Of a stretch of DNA of 7,785 bases, positions 6,088 to 7,785 are shown one piece after another. Source of the DNA: Synergistaceae bacterium (GTDB lineage Bacteria > Synergistota > Synergistia > Synergistales > Synergistaceae); contig JAAYHA010000059.1 in the NCBI GenBank assembly GCA_012727545.1, positions 1 to 7,785 on the forward strand, written 5' to 3'. The notes below the pieces were generated by a model. That model did no database searches and was not told the origin of the DNA. It saw only the letters and a list, made by a program, of their open reading frames with translations. The position numbers and the translations under genes were made by a program. The stretch's first letter is position 1; the number at the start of each line of letters is the position of its first letter.

Positions 6088-7410
6088 ATGATATTTGAAA
6101 CCAATTACAAACTTGAAGATTTTATATTAAAAACGGATTGGGAAAGTCTTCCATCAAACGTTAAGCATAGAGCAGTTGTTTGTGCCATCGACCTCACTAC
6201 AGCACTCATCCTTGGCAGCAAGGGAGCGCAACATAGAGTCGGCCTTAACCTTGCAAAAAAAATATACAATGATGGTGATATCCCTGTAGTTGGTTCTGAC
6301 ACTAGGTTGAGTTTTATGGGAGCCACCGTTGCAATGAGCCACGCAGCCAACTCTTTTGATATAGATGACGGACACAACATGATCAGAGGACATCCCGGAG
6401 CTTCCTTTGTTGGAGGTGTTATGGCTGCCGCACTCAAAAATGACATTTCGTACCAAGAATACCTGACAACACTCGTAATTTGTTACGAATCGACCATCAG
6501 GTGGGCTCTTGCTATGCAGGATTTCTATAACTTTATGCACAGTACAGGGGCATACGGAGCATTTGGGACTGCAGCAGGTGTAGGGAAAGTCTTCGGGCTT
6601 GACCGTGAAGCATTGAACAACGCTCTTTCGATCGCAGATTTCCATGCTCCCATGACTCCTGTTATGCGTGCTGTTGAATACCCCTCCATGAATAAAGATG
6701 GAGTGCCCTTTGGAACTATGGTCGGAGCGATGGCGGTCATTGAGGCAATGGAAGGATACAAAGGAAAGACACATTTCCTTGAAATGCCCGAATATCAGAA
6801 ATTAGTTGATACTCTTGGATCTGAATATGAGATATTGAACCTCTACTTCAAACCATTTACATGCTGCAGATGGGCTCATCAGCCGATTTCAGCATGTATC
6901 AAGTTAATGAAAGATCATTATTTTGGTTCGGAAGATGTTGAGCATGTAAAAGTAAACACTTTTGTCGCTGCTTCACGTTTGAGCAAAATCGTGCCTAATA
7001 CAACAGATGAAGCACAGTACAACATTGCATATCCTGTTGCTGCTGCGCTCGTTCATGGTGATCTCGGCTACATGCAGATCCGTGATGAATCCCTTAAGGA
7101 TGAAAAAGTGCTTTCAATGATGGATAAACTTGAATTTGCAGTCGATAATGAAATGGAATCTCAATTCCCCGCAAAGAGACTTGCATGGGTCGAAATAAAG
7201 CTTAAAAATGGCAAGGTCCTTAAATCAGAAGTTTTCTCAGCACCTGGAGAAGCCTCTGACAACGTTGATCACAAGTGGATAGTTGATAAGTTTACCCGTA
7301 TCACAGGACCTCTTGTTTCAGAAGACAAGCAAAAGAGGATAATTGATGAACTGTCTGTCCCAAGTGAAAAATCTATGAGAGACATAGTGGGTGTTATAAA
7401 TCGCGACTGA
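6088..7410 (+). CDS. MmgE/PrpD family protein (lyase/isomerase/epimerase fold)
   Basis: The 440-residue cytoplasmic protein matches the length and motif order of the MmgE/PrpD family, which includes 2-methylcitrate dehydratase, cis-aconitate decarboxylase and iminodisuccinate epimerase. Visible marks are SHAANSFDIDDGH (Asp93, Asp94, His96), HPGA (His102), MHSTGAYGAFG (His151), MNKDGVPFG (Lys203) and FKPFTCCRWAH (His264). From memory, human cis-aconitate decarboxylase uses Asp93, His103, His159, Lys207 and His277; all have plausible counterparts, so the protein is probably catalytic. The ATG at 6088 has AAGGA at 6074-6078, 9 bases upstream. An earlier ATG at 6078 gives only a few codons. Its place in a cluster with an opine dehydrogenase-like gene makes the epimerase-like activity a reasonable guess, but decarboxylase or dehydratase activity is equally possible. 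Confidence 0.9.
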   Translation: MIFETNYKLEDFILKTDWESLPSNVKHRAVVCAIDLTTALILGSKGAQHRVGLNLAKKIYNDGDIPVVGSDTRLSFMGATVAMSHAANSFDIDDGHNMIRGHPGASFVGGVMAAALKNDISYQEYLTTLVICYESTIRWALAMQDFYNFMHSTGAYGAFGTAAGVGKVFGLDREALNNALSIADFHAPMTPVMRAVEYPSMNKDGVPFGTMVGAMAVIEAMEGYKGKTHFLEMPEYQKLVDTLGSEYEILNLYFKPFTCCRWAHQPISACIKLMKDHYFGSEDVEHVKVNTFVAASRLSKIVPNTTDEAQYNIAYPVAAALVHGDLGYMQIRDESLKDEKVLSMMDKLEFAVDNEMESQFPAKRLAWVEIKLKNGKVLKSEVFSAPGEASDNVDHKWIVDKFTRITGPLVSEDKQKRIIDELSVPSEKSMRDIVGVINRD

Positions 7411-7427
7411 TTGGATAAAGCTATTCT

Positions 7428-7446
7428 ACAGAGGAAAAATCTCTGT
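7428..7446 (+). terminator. Weak hairpin after the MmgE/PrpD gene
   Basis: ACAGAG (7428-7433) and CTCTGT (7441-7446) form a 6-bp stem around GAAAAAT. A TTTCAAAATTT run follows. The stem is short, so termination would be partial at best. It begins 18 bases after the stop. Confidence 0.35.
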
Positions 7447-7486
7447 TTCAAAATTTACTTGTGACAATTTTATCATTTTCGTCTTC

Positions 7487-7537
7487 AGAACCTCCTAGCG
7501 GCCTGTGAATTGTAATATGCCGGCCATAGGGGGTTCT
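7487..7537 (+). other. Large imperfect stem-loop before the aconitase X gene
   Basis: AGAACCTCCTA (7487-7497) pairs with TAGGGGGTTCT (7527-7537) over 11 positions, one of them G-U. GGCC (7500-7503) pairs with GGCC (7522-7525) across a small 2x1 internal loop. An 18-base loop remains. TTCTTGT rather than a clean T tract follows, so it may be an inefficient terminator, a processing site or a regulatory RNA structure. Confidence 0.55.
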
Positions 7538-7543
7538 TGTAAA

Positions 7544-7588
7544 TTGCCGATAATTTATGACCCTCTTATTATCACATTTTTAATAAGA
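7544..7588 (+). promoter_or_regulatory. Promoter-like element with an overlapping dyad upstream of the aconitase X gene
   Basis: TTGCCG (7544-7549) and TATTAT (7567-7572) are 17 bases apart and match the sigma-70 consensus at 4/6 and 5/6 positions. An exact inverted repeat, TCTTATTA (7564-7571) with TAATAAGA (7581-7588), overlaps the -10 box and the expected start of transcription, where a repressor could act. TTATTATCACAT at 7566-7577 resembles one strand of the dyad at 1279-1296. This is sequence pattern only. Confidence 0.4.
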
Positions 7589-7672
7589 CATAAGATCTCA
7601 CTTGTCGAAATCTAAGTACATTGGTGGTCATTAAATGCTCCTTTACTAAAAGGCAAAAAGAGGAGTGGTCAG

Positions 7673-7785
7673 ATGTTGAAGTTGACAGATCATGAAAAGG
7701 CAATGCTTGACGGCAAAATGGGGAAGTTCAAACAGAAGGCGATGGAATTCAACGTCCGCTATGCTAAAGTTCTTGGTGCGGAAGA
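7673..7785 (+). CDS. Aconitase X catalytic subunit, N-terminal fragment
   Basis: Thirty-seven codons are visible before the window ends. ATG at 7673 follows GAGGAG (7660-7665) by 7 bases. The sequence begins MLKLTDHEKAMLDGKMGKF and ends KVLGAE, which matches the conserved start of aconitase X (AcnX, DUF521) catalytic domains: LT-x-x-E-x-x-ML-x-G-x-x-G, then a helix and GAE. Characterised AcnX enzymes are dehydratases, including bacterial cis-3-hydroxy-L-proline dehydratase and archaeal phosphomevalonate dehydratase. Because the protein starts directly with the catalytic domain, a separate small swivel-domain gene is expected nearby, probably downstream. The iron-sulfur ligand cysteines and active-site residues lie outside the window, so catalysis cannot be judged. 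A 262-base spacer with its own promoter-like element separates it from the MmgE/PrpD gene. Confidence 0.75.
   Translation, partial: MLKLTDHEKAMLDGKMGKFKQKAMEFNVRYAKVLGAE

Noticed and set aside
6154..6774. 206-codon minus-strand ORF opposite the MmgE/PrpD gene
   Set aside because: It is rich in Cys, Ser and His with no recognisable fold, and lies antisense to a well-conserved gene, so it is most likely an artefact of codon use.

Overview
The window looks like a piece of an anaerobic, amino-acid-fermenting bacterial chromosome. It is moderately AT-rich, with strong GGAGG-type Shine-Dalgarno sites. It has a TAXI-type TRAP transporter next to an opine-dehydrogenase-like enzyme, an MmgE/PrpD protein and an aconitase X. 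This combination resembles Synergistetes and some other strict anaerobes, but the taxonomic placement is inference from gene content, not a demonstrated match.

Layout. Positions 1-290 hold the C-terminal end of an M6-type metalloprotease on the + strand. A LysR-family regulator follows on the - strand (367-1248), convergent with the protease. A regulatory region of about 250 bp, rich in dyads, separates the regulator from a + strand cluster. The cluster holds an octopine/opine dehydrogenase family protein (1500-2735), a fused TRAP permease (2830-4779), a possible 30-residue ORF (4798-4890), a TAXI solute-binding protein (4893-5855), an MmgE/PrpD family protein (6088-7410), and the first 37 codons of an aconitase X catalytic subunit (7673 to the window end).

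How the genes may work together. The LysR protein probably controls the divergent cluster. The TAXI protein would capture a small anionic substrate outside the membrane and pass it to the fused permease. The three enzymes would then act on it: an NAD(P)-dependent dehydrogenase of the family that makes or breaks secondary amine dicarboxylates, an MmgE/PrpD lyase/isomerase/epimerase, and an AcnX dehydratase. No single characterised pathway that I know of uses all three. The best models are catabolism of an opine-like N-(carboxyalkyl) amino acid, or of a hydroxyproline-type imino acid. Both are inference.

The spacers carry unusual structure: a perfect 13-bp hairpin between the dehydrogenase and the permease, several dyads and an ATGTGATT repeat in the divergent region, two mutually exclusive helices before the MmgE/PrpD gene, and a large hairpin plus a promoter-like element before the aconitase X gene. 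The last suggests that the aconitase X gene may have its own transcriptional control.
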